This document shows, in pieces, positions 1-14,776 of a stretch of DNA of 64,000 nt. The stretch comes from Dasypus novemcinctus (Eukaryota > Chordata > Mammalia > Cingulata > Dasypodidae), in contig NC_080696.1 in the NCBI RefSeq assembly GCF_030445035.2, positions 24,565,661 to 24,629,660 on the forward strand, written 5' to 3'. The notes under the pieces were generated by a model, which saw only the letters and a list, made by a program, of their open reading frames with translations, had not been told where the DNA came from and searched no databases. The stretch's first letter is position 1; each line of letters opens with the position of its first letter. The translations under genes and the position numbers were made by a program.

Positions 1-29
1 GCAGGAATTACATAAACTATTTGTTAGAA

Positions 30-720
30 AATCAAAACTGTAGGCCTAATTTCCAGATTATAGGAAGTCCAGGGATTGAGGAATATGTTAAATGACTCCA
101 TAGGAATCCACAACGAACTCCTGATTATGGAAAACTATCAGCAAACTACGCTTTATTTAATTGCCACAGGGACAGGAGAAAGCGGGGGGGGGGGTAGAGG
201 GGGCCCCTATAGATTAAAAGAGGAGACATATAAAAAATGTTTAATACGTAAATTTTGTTGGATTCTAATTTGAACAAGCCAATTAAAAAAAAATCCATGG
301 AGCAGACGTAGTTCAATGGTTGAGCTCCTGCCTCTCACATACATTCGCTGTCCCAGGTTCAATCCACAGCCCCTCCTAAAAACAAGCAAGCAAATAACAA
401 CAAAATTCATAGACAATTTGGGAAATTTGAATACCAATTGGAAATTACATGATTTTTAAAAGTTATTTATTAGATGTGATGATGGTATTTTTTTAAAGTT
501 ATTTTATAGATGTACACTAAAATATTTATAGGTGAAGTGAAACGCTCTCTACAGTTTGCTTAAAAATAATCCAAAAGTGGGTGAAGGGGAGCAAGATTGG
601 CACGTGTTGATAATTGAAGCCAAATGATGAGAATATGGTGTTTCATTGGGTTAGTCTTTTTGCTTTTGAATATGTTCAGGATTTTCCATAATAAAACTAC
701 TTAAAGAGGCAAAAAGATGG
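30..720 (+). repeat. Old interspersed repeat, family not assigned, in GINS1 intron
   Basis: Two regions of the window share the same ordered motifs: GGCCTAATTTCCAG, then a segment like GATTCTAATTTGAACAA, then a tail ending in a TTTTCCATAATAAAA-like motif. One is here and the other is about 62560-63640. The order and divergence suggest an old mammalian repeat present before the armadillo-specific insertions. A short SINE at about 296-400 interrupts this copy. I could not name the family. Confidence 0.5.
296..398 (+). repeat. Short tRNA-like SINE (DAS monomer)
   Basis: A tRNA-derived head with an A-box-like TAGTTCAATGG and a B-box-like GGTTCAATCC is followed by an A/C-rich tail. Imperfect flanking repeats AAAATCCAT and AAAATTCAT are consistent with a target-site duplication. 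It is a retroposon, not a working tRNA gene. Confidence 0.75.
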
Positions 721-1680
721 GGAAAGTTATTCAATAGTATTTCTCAGATGAAGTTAAAATACTTTGGAAAGTCAGATCCAAAGAAATCATAAGATATTCA
801 GAAATTATCTAGGAAAAATAAAAAACTATAAGACTTGCTGCTGGAGTTGGTTTTACTGAATCAGCAGCACTTGGAGTACTCAGGAGAATAAACTCCATTT
901 CTGAATTCTCACAGAAGATGAAAAGCATCCCATTTGTTACCTGTGGCAGAACTAAAGCTGTGACCAGGTCTGTAACCTTCACTCTAGGCCGCTTTGAATA
1001 TTCATTCTCTGCAGTTACAGAAGTGGTTATCAAAAGGCTGCCTTATCCACCCTCCCCTCCCCACCCCAGACTAAGAATCTCTCCTGATTCTTGTAACATG
1101 AGGGCATTTCAGCTTTTTCAGGGTGCCCTTGTAAGTATGCCTGGGAAAGAGTCTGAATTTTCAAGAAGACTGGAAGAATATCTTTGTAAAACAAAAATTT
1201 GTAGACTTTGTGTTCTATTCTTACATATTGATATTTTATGGGAAGGAACCGTAAGAAACAGGTTGGGTAGACATAAAACATTCTTTCCTTTTTGGAGATG
1301 TATAAACTGGTTGTTACCTTGTGTTCCTCATTTTATTTTAGCTGCTTAATTTTTCAGGATTTGCAGAGGGGAATGTATTCAACAGTATTGTCTCCCCTCA
1401 TCCAGCTCCTAGAGTTTCCTTACTGTCAGCCCCAACATACACATACATGTTTGGAGATTTTGCGTTTCTTCTTCCCCCCTCATCAAAGCAGAACAGTTGG
1501 AATCATTTGAATGCCACTGTAAACACCTGGTGATCATACTAGGCAAAGTAAACAGAGAAAAAACAGACAAACAGAAGAGTACTTTAACTGTGTAGGTATT
1601 GATGTCATCTCTACTTACTTCATGTACAGTACATATTGAAAAAATATTTTAGATAAAACATCAGAAGTTTTCCCTTTCAG
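721..1680 (+). other. GINS1 intron sequence, no repeat recognised
   Basis: Open frames of up to 143 codons occur here, but none resembles PSF1 or any protein I know, and the sequence looks like ordinary intron. The preceding PSF1 exon is not present. The final 15-20 bp are the pyrimidine tract of the acceptor at 1680. Confidence 0.6.
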
Positions 1681-1755
1681 GTGCGGTGTCTGAAAGACTA
1701 TGGAGACTTTGAAGTTGATGATGGCACTTCAGTCCTATTAAAAAAAAATAGCCAG
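1681..1755 (+). CDS. GINS1: GINS1 (PSF1), penultimate coding exon
   Basis: This exon encodes 25 residues beginning [20 protein letters not shown], which I recognise as the start of the C-terminal B domain of PSF1, about residues 150-174 of the usual 196. PSF1 is a subunit of the GINS tetramer (SLD5, PSF1, PSF2, PSF3), which joins CDC45 and MCM2-7 to form the CMG replicative helicase in the nucleus; the B domain is needed for replication. The exon is flanked by a pyrimidine-rich tract ending in CAG (ends 1680) and a GT donor at 1756. The frame is open and continues in phase 0 into the exon at 4880. Upstream GINS1 exons are outside the window. The call rests on recalled protein similarity and on the matching next exon. 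Confidence 0.95.
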
Positions 1756-4948
<3,193 letters not shown>

Positions 4949-5210
4949 CCACATGCTGAAGGCCTTCCCAAGCATGGCCTGTGCTGCAAGGCTGAACACA
5001 ATTCTCGGAAGTTCGCATACTTTGCTCTCTCTTCCTTCCTCCTTACCTCACCTCTTTTATTTTAAAAGTTACAGACCTTTATTAGGTATAACCAGGAGTA
5101 AATGGCTAAGGAGATTGATTTGCTAACCATTAAGGACTTTAGTTTGCCTATGAAGTACACAATTTCTCCTCCTTTTTGTAATAAACTGTATCCATACCTA
5201 TAATATTCCT
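4949..5210 (+). other. GINS1: GINS1 3-prime UTR (probable extent)
   Basis: This sequence follows the GINS1 stop codon and shows no recognisable repeat. It ends shortly after a canonical AATAAA at 5180-5185 and runs into a T- and GT-rich stretch (about 5210-5260) that looks like a downstream cleavage element. The exact cleavage site is inferred. A DAS SINE lies about 100 bp further on. Confidence 0.65.
5180..5185 (+). promoter_or_regulatory. GINS1: Poly(A) signal AATAAA, GINS1
   Basis: The canonical hexamer lies 232 nt after the GINS1 stop and is followed about 30 nt later by a T/GT-rich stretch, the usual layout for cleavage and polyadenylation. Confidence 0.65.
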
Positions 5211-5306
5211 ACGGTTTTTGTTTTTTGTTTGTTTTTCCTACAGTTTTTACGTTGTGTTATTTTTTTTAATGAAAGTAAACATTTAATACATTTGAATCTG
5301 TTTTTT

Positions 5307-5702
5307 TTTTTAAAGATTTTATTTATTTATTTCCCCTTCCCCCTACCCCAGTTGTCTGTTCTCTGCTGTGTGTTTTTCTTTTTGCCCACTTCTGTTGTTG
5401 TCAGAGGCACGGGAATCTGTGTTTCTTTTTGTTGCGTCATCTTGCTGCATCAACTCTCCATGTGGGCAGCGCCATTCCTGGGCAGGCTGCACTTTCGTGC
5501 TGGGTGGCTCTCCTTACGGGACGCACTTCTTGCACGTGGGGCTCCCCTACGCGGGGGACACACCTGCGTGGCAGGGCACTCCTTGCGCGCATCAGCACAG
5601 CGCATGGGCCAGTTGCACACTGGTCAAGGAGGCCCGGTGTTTGAACCGCGGACCTCCCATGTGGTAGACGGACGCCCAGTCCACTGGGCCAAGTCTGCCA
5701 CC
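5307..5702 (-). repeat. DAS-III type SINE
   Basis: This is a full-length copy about 400 bp long. On the minus strand it has a tRNA-like head with the motif GTTCAAACAC, a long GC-rich body and an AAATAAAT-rich tail. Flanking TGAATCTGTTTTTT repeats (about 5293 and 5703) look like the target-site duplication. Open frames of 70-158 codons here are by-products of the GC-rich body. Confidence 0.9.
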
Positions 5703-5716
5703 TGAATCTGTTTTTT

Positions 5717-6240
5717 AAATGATGACAAAGAATTTTGTTTGACTGTCTAGGGAATGGGAAACCCTGTATATCCTGTATTGCTTTCTGGTAGTCTGCCTGG
5801 TCAGAAAGGCTGCTGCATCATGATCAGGTACAAGCCAGAGAGTGAAAAAACTGGGATACAGGCTTCCACAGCATGGGGCAGGTGGCAAGCGTGGCCTATA
5901 AAATCATCTGCATTTAATGCTTACTGACACCCTAACTTATCACTGTACCCAAGAAAGGGTTCAGTGATGTTTGGTCTATTACCACAATGGTGGCTGGCCT
6001 GACTTGTGCTGTTTTCAAGGTGGGGGGATGCAGTTAACACCAGTATCACGCTACTTGGGAAAGGGGAATAGCAATTGGGAATAGACAAGTCCCCCCCTGG
6101 ATTCAGTATGACCAAGAAATCATATGAGGAGTGGGTTGACTAAGTGGAAGGTAATTTTTATTCTGTCTGATGGCCCAATGGTAGGAGTTGGAGAAGCACA
6201 GGGTGGTCCTCGCAGGTAGTTGATGAGTCCTCAGGTGCAC
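5717..6240. other. Intergenic sequence, nothing recognised
   Basis: This lies between the GINS1-proximal SINE and the repeat block at 6240. I see no coding signal, splice-framed exon or familiar repeat. Confidence 0.5.
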
Positions 6241-6800
6241 TTAGAGATCATGATGAGAGTGAGCATTCAAATTATGTACAACGGTGCAGTTTTGTGGAAA
6301 GCACCGGAGATACTTGGAACCACATGCAGAGGTTGTCCGTTTGTCCCCTAGAAACTCATGTGAGATTGAGCATCCTAAATCACTTAGAACCTTGTGCCTA
6401 GGTGTGTGGGGTCCTCTGGAGAGTGCTTTCAGAGTGTGCACAACGGAATGCCTAGAGCCATACCCACAACTATGCTCTCCGTTCCTCTCTGGTGACAACT
6501 GGGAGTGAGTGTCCAGAGTACTTGAACTGTGCACAGATGTGTGCCTGAGACCAGCATAGATACCTCAGAGAACTTTGAGCAGTACATACATGTGGAACTG
6601 TGATGTCTACCAGAGACAGGTATGTAGAGTCCATTACTGTCAGCTGACAGTGAGTCTGGGGGCAGTGGAAAGGCAGGAGCAGGATGACCTAAGGACCACA
6701 AGCACAGTTATCAGAAGCTCACTCCAGAGCAGCTGTGAGTGTGTGTCCTAGATCACAGAGAACTATGCACCAAGGAATATTCACTAGTGCACTCAATGTG
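6240..6800 (+). repeat. Degenerate tandem-repeat-like block
   Basis: Related phrases recur at irregular spacing of about 100-140 bp: GAGTGAGCAT near 6255, GATTGAGCATCC near 6363, GAGTGAGTGTCC near 6503 and GTGAGTGTGTGTCC near 6735. Each is followed by variants of TAGAACTGTGCACAA and TGCCTAGAGCC. This looks like an old, strongly diverged tandem array. Open frames across it show no protein similarity that I recognise. Confidence 0.45.
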
Positions 6801-6899
6801 AAAATAAGCATCTGTGAAGCATATTAGAAACAGTCATGAAATCAACCCAGCATCATGCCTGATCTTGAATTACAATGTACTTTTGTTTCTAATTCCCCT

Positions 6900-7009
6900 A
6901 GTAAAATATAAATAAATTCCCTCTTTGAAACATGTATCAGTTTTTTATTATAAAGGTAATAGTAGTACAGGCAAAAAAAATGGTTAAAAAGATGCAATGT
7001 AGAAATTGA
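6900..7009. other. AT-rich spacer before LINE-1
   Basis: AT-rich sequence with no gene. The boundary with the LINE-1 that follows is unclear. Confidence 0.4.
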
Positions 7010-8059
7010 AGGTAGAGTTGCAGGAAGATGGTGTCAGAGTAGATAGGCAGGGCTCAACTCTCATAAAAACAATGGAGAAAAGGGTAAAAGCTGTCCAAGG
7101 GACCTGCTGGGTCACAAGACAGGGCTCAATAAATTTTTTAAAACTCAAAATTATACAAAACACTTTCCCTGATAATAGAATGAAACTGGAAAGCATGGAA
7201 AGGGAAAATTCATAAATACATGGAGATGAAATAACACACTCAAATAATCAGTGGGTCAAAGATGAATTTGCAAGGTAATTGAGTATCTTGAGACGAATGA
7301 AAATGAGAACACAACATATCAAAACCTATGAGACAACACAAGGGCAGTACTGAAAGGGAAATTTATAGTCTTCAATGCTTACAGTAAAAAAGAAGAAACT
7401 GCTAAAATTGAAGATCTAACTGCACAGCTGATAAGAAAAAGAAGAGCAAACCAATCCCAAAACAAGCTGAAGGAATGAAATAGTAAAGATCAAAGAAGAA
7501 TTAAATGAAATTGAGAACAAAAATTAGAATCAAAAGCAAAATTTGGTTATTTGAAAAAATTAACAAAATCAACAAACCCTTCTAGACTGACAAAATCAGA
7601 AATAAAAGGGAGGCATTACCACTGACCCTGAAGAAATGAGAGATCATAAGAAGATATTATAAACAACCGTATGCCTAAAAAATAGGCAATGTAGATGAAA
7701 TGGACAAATTCCCAGAATCACAGAAACCACCTACACTGACTCTAGAAGAAACAGAAGACCTCAACAAACCAATCACAAGTGAAGAGATTGAAACAGTAAT
7801 CAAAAACATCCCAAAGATGAAAAGCCCAGGGCCAGTCACAGATGAATTCTTCCATTCATTCAAAGACTATTTAATGCCAGTCTTACTGAAGCTCTTATAA
7901 AAAATTGAACAGGAAAGAATGCTACCAAACTCATTCAAACCAGATAAAGGTACTACAAAAAAAGAAAAGTACAGACCAATATAATTAATGAATATAGATG
8001 CAAAACTCCTCAGCAAAATACTTGAAACCAAATCCAAAAGCACATTTAAAGAATGATAG

Positions 8060-9256
8060 ATAGATCATATCTCAACAAAACTGCTTAATAAATAAATAAT
8101 TGTGCAAGAATAGCCAAAAATAGCAGCAATGTACAGCAGGGAGGCATAGAGGGATTGAAAGATAAAGAATTTTGTTTGCCTGTTTTTCTTTATTACTGAA
8201 ATAATGAAAATGCTCTAATAATTGAAATGGAGGAATAGAATATGGATTAGAGTGGACTTACTGATATTCTACTGTAGAACTATTGTGACTAGTAATGGAA
8301 GAAACTGTAGCACTGATGTGAAGAAAGTGGCCACGGTAGTTGCTGAGGGCAGAGAGAGGGAAGAAGAGATGTGATATGGGGGCATTTTGGGGACTTGGAA
8401 TTGTCCTAAATGATATTGCAGGGACAGATGCTGGACATTATATATCCTGCCATAACACACTAACTGTGTTATGTGTAAACTACAATGTGAACTATAATCC
8501 ATGTGATACAACAGTGCTCCAAGATGTAGTCACCAAGTGAAATGGATGTGCCGCAGTGATGAAGGAGGTTGTTGATGTGGGAGGGGTGGGAGTGGGGGAT
8601 ATGTGGGAACCTCATATATATATATATTTTTTTTTTTCCTTTTCTCTAAAGATTTTTCTTTATTTCTCTCCCCTTCCCCTCCCCCCACCCAATTGTCTGC
8701 TCTCTGTGTCTATTTGCTGTGTGTTCTTCTGTGTCCACTTGTATTCTTGTTAGCGGCACTTGGAATCTGTGTCTCTTTTTGTTGCGTCATCCTGCTGCGT
8801 TAGTTCTCTGTGTGTGCGGCGCCATTCCTGGGCAGGCTGCACTTTATTCACACTGGGCGGCTCTCCTTAAGGGGCGCACTCCTTGTGCGTGGTGCTCCCC
8901 TACGTGAGGGACACCCCTGCGTGGCACGGACTCCTTACACCCATCAGCACTGCGTGTGGGCCAACTCACTACATGGGTCAGGAGGCCCTGGGTTTGAACC
9001 TTGGACCTCCCATATGGTAGATGGATGCCCTATCTGTTGGGCCAAAACTGCTTCCCTCTTATGTTTTTTAATGTAACATTTTTGTGATCTATGTATCTTC
9101 AAAAAAATACAATAAAAAAATTAATGCTCATAAAGAAATAATAGAAGTGATGAATGCACAACTATGTGATTATACCAAATACCACAGATTGTGCACTTTG
9201 GACAAATTTGAATACTTTATTAATATTTATCAATAGAATTAATTTGTTTAAAAAAT
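8060..9256 (+). mobile_element. Nested LINE-1 tail insertion inside ORF2 of LINE-1 A
   Basis: ORF2 breaks off after CATTTAAAGAAT near 8055 and resumes at ACTATATACCATGATCAAG near 9258. Between them is a LINE-1 3-prime tail (AATAGCAGCAATGTACAGCA ... TATCAATAGAATTAATTTG). That tail is split at about 8228-9120 by a second LINE-1 3-prime UTR of a different tail type (GGGGGCATTTTGGGG ... GTAACATTTTTGTGATCTATG), which in turn contains a SINE at 8627-9056. There are therefore three layers of insertion. Confidence 0.75.
8627..9056 (-). repeat. DAS-III type SINE
   Basis: A full-length minus-strand copy, with T-run at the left and tRNA-like head at the right. It sits inside the LINE-1 3-prime UTR fragment at 8228-9120, just after an AT dinucleotide run. 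It is the innermost of the three nested insertions here. Confidence 0.85.
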
Positions 9257-10076
9257 AAACTATATACCATGATCAAGTGGGTTTTATCCCAGGTGTGCAA
9301 GTGTGGCTAAACAAAAAATCAGTATAACAAAACACATTGACAAATTTTATAAGAAAAATTGCATGATCCTCTCCATGCAGAAAAGACAGTTGACAAAATA
9401 TAGCAACCTTTCTTGATAACAATTCTTCAAAAGATAGGAATAGAATGAATCTTAATATGGTAAAGTGCATATATGAAAAAGCTACAGCTCGCATTGTACT
9501 CAACTGTGAAAGACTGAAAGCTTTCCCTAAAAGATCAGGAACAAGACAAGGATGCCACTGTCACCAGTATGTCAACCAATATCGTGCCAGAAGTATCTAG
9601 CTAGAGCAATTAGGCTAGATAAAGAAATAAAAAGCGTGCAAATAGGACAGGCAGAAATAAAATTTTTACTATTCACTGAGGATACAATACTATATCTAGA
9701 AAATCCTGAAAAATCCACAACAAAGCTACTAGACCTAATAGACTAGTTCCGCAAGGTGGCAGGATATAAGATTGGTAAACAAAATCAATAGTATTTTTAA
9801 ACATTACTGATCACAATCTGAGGAAGAAGCAAAAAATAAAAACAATTCCATTTATAATAGCAACTAAAAGAATCAAATGTTTAGGAATAAACTTAACCAA
9901 GGACCTAAAGGACCTGTATTCAGAGAACTACGGCACATTGCTAAAAGAAACGTAGAGAGCTTTAAATGAATGTGATCATGGATGGGAAGACTAAATATCA
10001 TTAAGATGTCAGTTCTCCCTAAACTGATTTTCAGATTCAGTGCAATCCCAATAAAATTCCTAACAGCATTTTTTTA

Positions 10077-10506
10077 AGTAATTTTTTTTGTTTATTATTT
10101 TTATTCCCACTCCCATCCCCAAGATGGCTCCCTTGTCTGTATGCTCATTGTCTACTCTTTAGGAGGCACCAGGAACCGATCCTGGGGCCTCCCATGTGGG
10201 GTGCAAGTGCCCAACCACTTGAGCCATTTCTCCTCTCTGCTGGTTGCATCCTCTGCTGATTCTGTCATCTGCTAGTTTCAGCATCTGTGGTGTCTGCTTG
10301 TGGTGACTGTGTATTGTGGCATCTGCTTGTTGCATGTCTACTCATTGCAGTGCCTATGGTATCTGCTTGTTGCGGGATCTTGCTGGTTGTGGTGTCCGCT
10401 CATTGTGGTGCCTGCTTGTCTTCTTTAGGAGGCACTGGGAACTGAACCCAGGACATCCTATGTAAGAGGCAGGCACCCAATTGCTTGAGCCACAACTGCT
10501 CCTCCC
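10077..10506 (-). repeat. DAS-family composite SINE
   Basis: Two related tRNA-like segments (each with AGGAGGCACYRGGAACYGA on the plus strand) are joined by a pyrimidine/TG-rich linker. Flanking AACAGCATTTTTT repeats at about 10062 and 10507 are the target-site duplication. The insertion is in ORF2 of LINE-1 A. Confidence 0.85.
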
Positions 10507-12072
10507 AACAGCATTTTTTGCAGAAATGGAAAAGCCAATTATCAAACTTTTTAGAAGAATAAGGGGTCCCGAATAGCCAAAAATGTCTTTAAAAAGAAAA
10601 ACGAAGTTGGAGGACTCTCACTTCCTGACTTTAAAGCATATTACTTAGCTATAGTGGTAAAAACAGGCAAATTGACCAATGAAACCAACTCGAGAACTCA
10701 GAAATAGACTGTCACATCTATGGGCAAGTAATTTTTGACAAGCCCACCCAGCTGGACCAGAACAGTCTATTCAACAAATGGTGCTGGGAGAATTAGATAT
10801 TCATATCCAAAAGAAAAAAAAAAAAGACCCCTATCTCACACCTTATACAAAACTTAAAATTGATCAAAGACCTAAATATAAAAGTGACAACTGTAAAACT
10901 AGAAGGAAATGTACAAAAACATCTTCAAGATCTTGTGGTAGGTGGTAGTTTCTTAAATCTTATACCCAAAGCACAAGCAACAATAGAAAATATAAGTGGC
11001 TTTTCCTAAAAATTAAAAATTTTTGCACCTCAAAGGACTTTGTCAAAAGAGTAAAAAGGCAGCCAACTCAAAGGGGGAAAATATTTGGAAATCACATATC
11101 TGGTAAGAGTTTAATTTCCATGATATATAAAGTGATATTACAACTCAACAATAAAAAGACAACCCAATTAAAAATTGGGCAAAAGTCTTGAATAGACATT
11201 TGTCCAAAGAAAAAATAAAAATGGCAGAAAACAATGAAAAATTGTTCAACATCGCTAGTGATTAGGGAAATGCAAATCAAAGCTACAATGAGGTGTCCAT
11301 CAGTTGATGAATGGATAAACAAATTATGATGCATACACATGATAGAATATTATGCAGCTCTCAGAAGAAATGAAGTCATGAAGCATATGACAACATGGCT
11401 GAACCTAGAGGACATTATGTTGAGTGAAGCAAAGTAGACAAAAAGACTGTATGATTGTGCTGTTATGAACTAAATATATTGTGTAAACTCATGGAGTTAA
11501 TAACTAGAATAGAGGTCACCAGAAAATAGAATGAAGGTAGAGAATGGAAAGCTGAGGTTTAATCTGTACAAAATTGTTAAGAAGGTTAGTAAATGGTTGG
11601 GAATGAATAGAAATGGTGAAAGCACATCATAGTGTTTGTAACTAGCAGAGCTATATAGTGGTTGAAAGGGAATGACAGTAGTTGAAAGGGAAAGTCTTAG
11701 GACATGTATATTACTAGAAGCTAAAATGTAATGTGGGACTGCATAACAATGAAGCCTCATTATGAAATATGGATATGGGTATTTTGCATATATACAACTG
11801 CTTTTACAAAATATAAATACAAATAAACTACAAAGATGGAAACAGTAGCAACTACTTATGGCAGGGGAAGCATAGAGAGGTTTAGAGATGATGAGTTTTT
11901 TCCTCTGCTTTTTTTTTATTATTGGAATAATGAAAATGCTCTAGTAATACTTGAAGTGATGAATGTACAACTATGTAATTATACCAGATACCACTGATTG
12001 TACACTTTGGACAAATTTGTATGCTTTATTAATATGTATCAATAAAATTGATTTGTTAAAAAGAGAAAATGA

Positions 12073-12300
12073 AGATAAGTTTTCCCTTCACCTACCAAAT
12101 GCCACCATCCCAGTATTTCCCCCATTAACTGGTTACATATATATAGTACAATCCCATTTCTTAAAAATTTTCCTAATTATTTTCAATTTTTGTTCCTAAT
12201 GTGAATGAAACTTAGATTTTCTATTACATTTACTAACTGGTATTTGTGGGTACATATACAAAAGTTGAAAATTTTGTTTTTATTATGATTTGGCCACATC
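12073..12300. other. AT-rich sequence, nothing recognised
   Basis: A short AT-rich stretch between the LINE-1 A tail and the SINE. It may be a remnant of an old LINE tail. Confidence 0.35.
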
Positions 12301-12795
12301 CTTTTTTTTTTTAAGATTTATTTTATTTATCTCTCCTCACCTCCTCATTGTTTGTACTTGCTGTGTCTGTTTGTCTTTGTTTTTTTTTCAGGGGGCACCA
12401 GGAACTGAACCTGGAACCTCTGTTGTGGGAGGGAGGCACCTAATTGCTTAAGCCACCTCCATTCCCTGCTTTGTTGTGTCTCTTCTTATATTTTTTCCCT
12501 CTTGTGTCTCTTGTTCTGTCTTGTCGCATCAGCTTGCTACACCCCCCCCCCCATCATGCCAGCTCACCATCCTGCTCATCCTCTTTAGGAGCACTGGGAG
12601 CCTGTGCTCCCTGCTTTGTTGTGTCTCTCATTAAGTTCTTCTTATGTCTCTTGTCATGTCATCTTGTTGCATAGGCTTGTTGTCCCTGCCCATCGCACCA
12701 GCTCACTGCCTTCTTTAGGAGGCACCAGGAACTGAACCATGGACCTCCCATGTGGTAGATGGGAGCCCAATCGCTTAAGCCACATCCACTTCCCT
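12301..12795 (-). repeat. DAS-family composite SINE
   Basis: Minus-strand copy with T-run at the left and repeated AGGAGCAC/AGGAGGCACCAGGAAC units. The flanking repeat TGGCCACAT occurs on both sides (12292 and 12797). Confidence 0.85.
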
Positions 12796-13033
12796 GGCCA
12801 CATTCTGATATTTATTAGTTCTTATTCATTTTTCACATTGATTTTATTGCCTAGAACTTTCAGAATAATATTGACTACTGGGTCTTAGTAGCTGGCTATC
12901 TTTTTCTTTTCCTGACATGATTGGCATACCACTGTCTTCTTTCTTGGTCTTTCTGTCACACAGATCTCCAGGAAAATAACAAAATTTGCATCTTTCCCCT
13001 GTGTAACTTGAAATCTCAAAGCCAAATAAATGT

Positions 13034-13125
13034 GAGCTGGTGTAGCTCAGGGTTTGAGGGCCAACTTCCCACATACAAAGTCCCACAATCCCTGGCCCTG
13101 GTATATCCAAAAAAAAACCCAAAAA
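13034..13125 (+). repeat. Short DAS monomer SINE, degenerate
   Basis: The head GAGCTGGTGTAGCTCAGGG carries an A-box-like element. The middle is partly decayed and an A-rich tail follows. It resembles the monomers at 52482 and 58484. Confidence 0.65.
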
Positions 13126-13439
13126 CAAACCACAGAATAAATAACCTAATTTAAAAAAATTAAACCAGTGTGTGTTTCTGGAATTTGAGGATAATCATAT
13201 GGTTTTTCGTTTAACACCCTAATGTTATGAATTATAGCAATGGAATTATACTGTTAAAATATCTTTCATTGCTTGACTAAGTTTTCCTTGTTCATTGTGC
13301 GAACCATTTCAATGAACTGCAAGATTTGTTATTTTATCAGGGAAGTTTGCACATAATAAGTGATGCTGATTTAGTGTTTTAGAACAGCTGTGTCGTGATT
13401 GTGCATAAGTGCTTTGTGTTTTCAATTATCAGCCACTCA

Positions 13440-13830
13440 AACACCAAAAACATGGTGGCTTTAAATCACATCATTTTATTATCTCCCAGGATTCTGTGGG
13501 TTGTGGAATGCTCTTAGTTGCATTCGGATAGTGGTTGGGGCTATAATCATCTGGAGGCTTGGTTGGCGTGGCTCAGCCTTTCTCATCATGTGGTCTCCCT
13601 ATGGTTCTCTCCTGCAGGGAGGCTAGACTTCTTATATTGCAGCTCAGGGCTCCCAAAGTGTCAGACGGTGGAAGAGGGAGCTGCTAGTTTTCGAAAGATT
13701 TGGCCTGGTAATGGACTAGCACCACTTCCACCCTATTGTGTCAGTAAATGCAATCACAGGCTGTCCCAGATTCAACGAGGGGGCTGAACAACCACATCAC
13801 GGGGACAGTGTGAGTACCACAGTCAAATGG
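13440..13830. repeat. Old mammalian repeat, family not assigned
   Basis: Motifs such as GTGGCTTTAAATCACATCAT, a TTATTATCTCCCA-like run, TTCTGTGGGTT and GCTCAGGGCTCC are typical of a common old mammalian interspersed repeat. I recognise the pattern but not the family name. Open frames across it are incidental. Confidence 0.45.
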
Positions 13831-14346
13831 AGGTATTGACATGTTGGTAGTCTAAAATGAGTTAGTACTCATTTCTTTGCCTATTTCTAATAAAAAATGT
13901 AACCTTTCAAAATAGCTTCAATACCTATAGAACCATCTGGTTTGGAGCCTTTTGGGGACAAATGTGGAACTTTTTAGTTTCTTTTAGTTTTGATCTAATC
14001 AAGCTTTCTACTTACCTTTAAGTTAATTTTGTTATTTATGTTTTTCTTTAAAAATCTATTTTAATCTGTATTTTGAAATGCAGAGACAATTTTTTTTTCT
14101 TTTTCTGTCATATGGTCATTCTTATTGTTAGGTATTGGTTTTTCCTCTTTTTCCTTGCATATATAACTTTGAATAAATGATAATGCATCTATCTTTTAGA
14201 ACATGGAGGCAGGAGATGAAGATTTCACATTTATTTCTTTTTATAAGTGATAAATTAGGATGAATTGAATTTATTTTATAACTTTTTAAAAACAGTCAAT
14301 ATAGTCACATGGTACAAAATTAATATTGTAATATAAGTTATTCAAC
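13831..14346. other. AT-rich intergenic sequence, nothing recognised
   Basis: AT-rich with T runs. No exon, RNA gene or clear repeat is seen. Confidence 0.4.
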
Positions 14347-14357
14347 AAAAAATCTTG

Positions 14358-14776
14358 GGAAGCGGACTTGGCCCAATGCATAGGGCGTCTGCCTACCACA
14401 TGGGAGGTCCACGGTTCAAACCCCGGGCCTCCCTGACCCATGTGGAGCTAGCCCACGCGCAGTGCTGATGCGCGCAAGGAGTGCCGTGCCATACAGGGGT
14501 GTCCCCCTCATAGGGGAGCCCCATGTGCGAGGAGTGCTCCCCATAAAGAGAGCCGCCCAGTGCAAAAGAAAGTTCAGCCTGCCCAGGAATGGCGCTGCAA
14601 ACACAGAGAGCTGGTACGGCAAGATGATGCAACAAAAAGAGACACAGATTCTCATGCCCCTGACAACAACAGAAGCAGACAAAAGAAGAACACGCAGCAA
14701 ATAGACACAGAGAACAGACAACTGGGGTGGGGGTGGGGAAGGGGAGAGAAATAAATAAAAAATAAATCTTAAAAAA
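14358..14776 (+). repeat. DAS-III type SINE
   Basis: A full-length plus-strand copy. The head is GGAAGCGGACTTGGCCCAAT, followed by the B-box-like GGTTCAAACCCC and the body, ending in AAATAAAT and an A-run. A perfect 11-bp duplication AAAAAATCTTG flanks it (14347-14357 and 14777-14787), which marks a fairly recent insertion. Confidence 0.93.

Larger units (their letters stand above)
7010..12072 (+). mobile_element. LINE-1 A, degraded, plus strand, with nested insertions
   Basis: The left end resembles a LINE-1 5-prime region. Decayed ORF2 follows: endonuclease/RT linker at about 7240-7620, the RT region with KSPGP and PITSEEIETVIKN at about 7700-7900, RT continuing at 9261-10076, and the ORF2 C-terminal half at 10507-11430. 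A 3-prime tail ends in a poly(A)-like run near 12070. Multiple stops and frameshifts leave no ORF longer than about 90 codons. It is interrupted by an insertion at about 8060-9256 and by a SINE at 10077-10506. It is dead as a source element. Confidence 0.85.

Noticed and set aside
918-1349. 143-codon frame near GINS1 as a candidate PSF1 exon
   Set aside because: It does not resemble the PSF1 segment expected upstream of VRCLKDYG and has no suitable splice sites.
6240-6800. CRISPR-like array
   Set aside because: The repeats are diverged and irregularly spaced, and the context is a mammalian genome.
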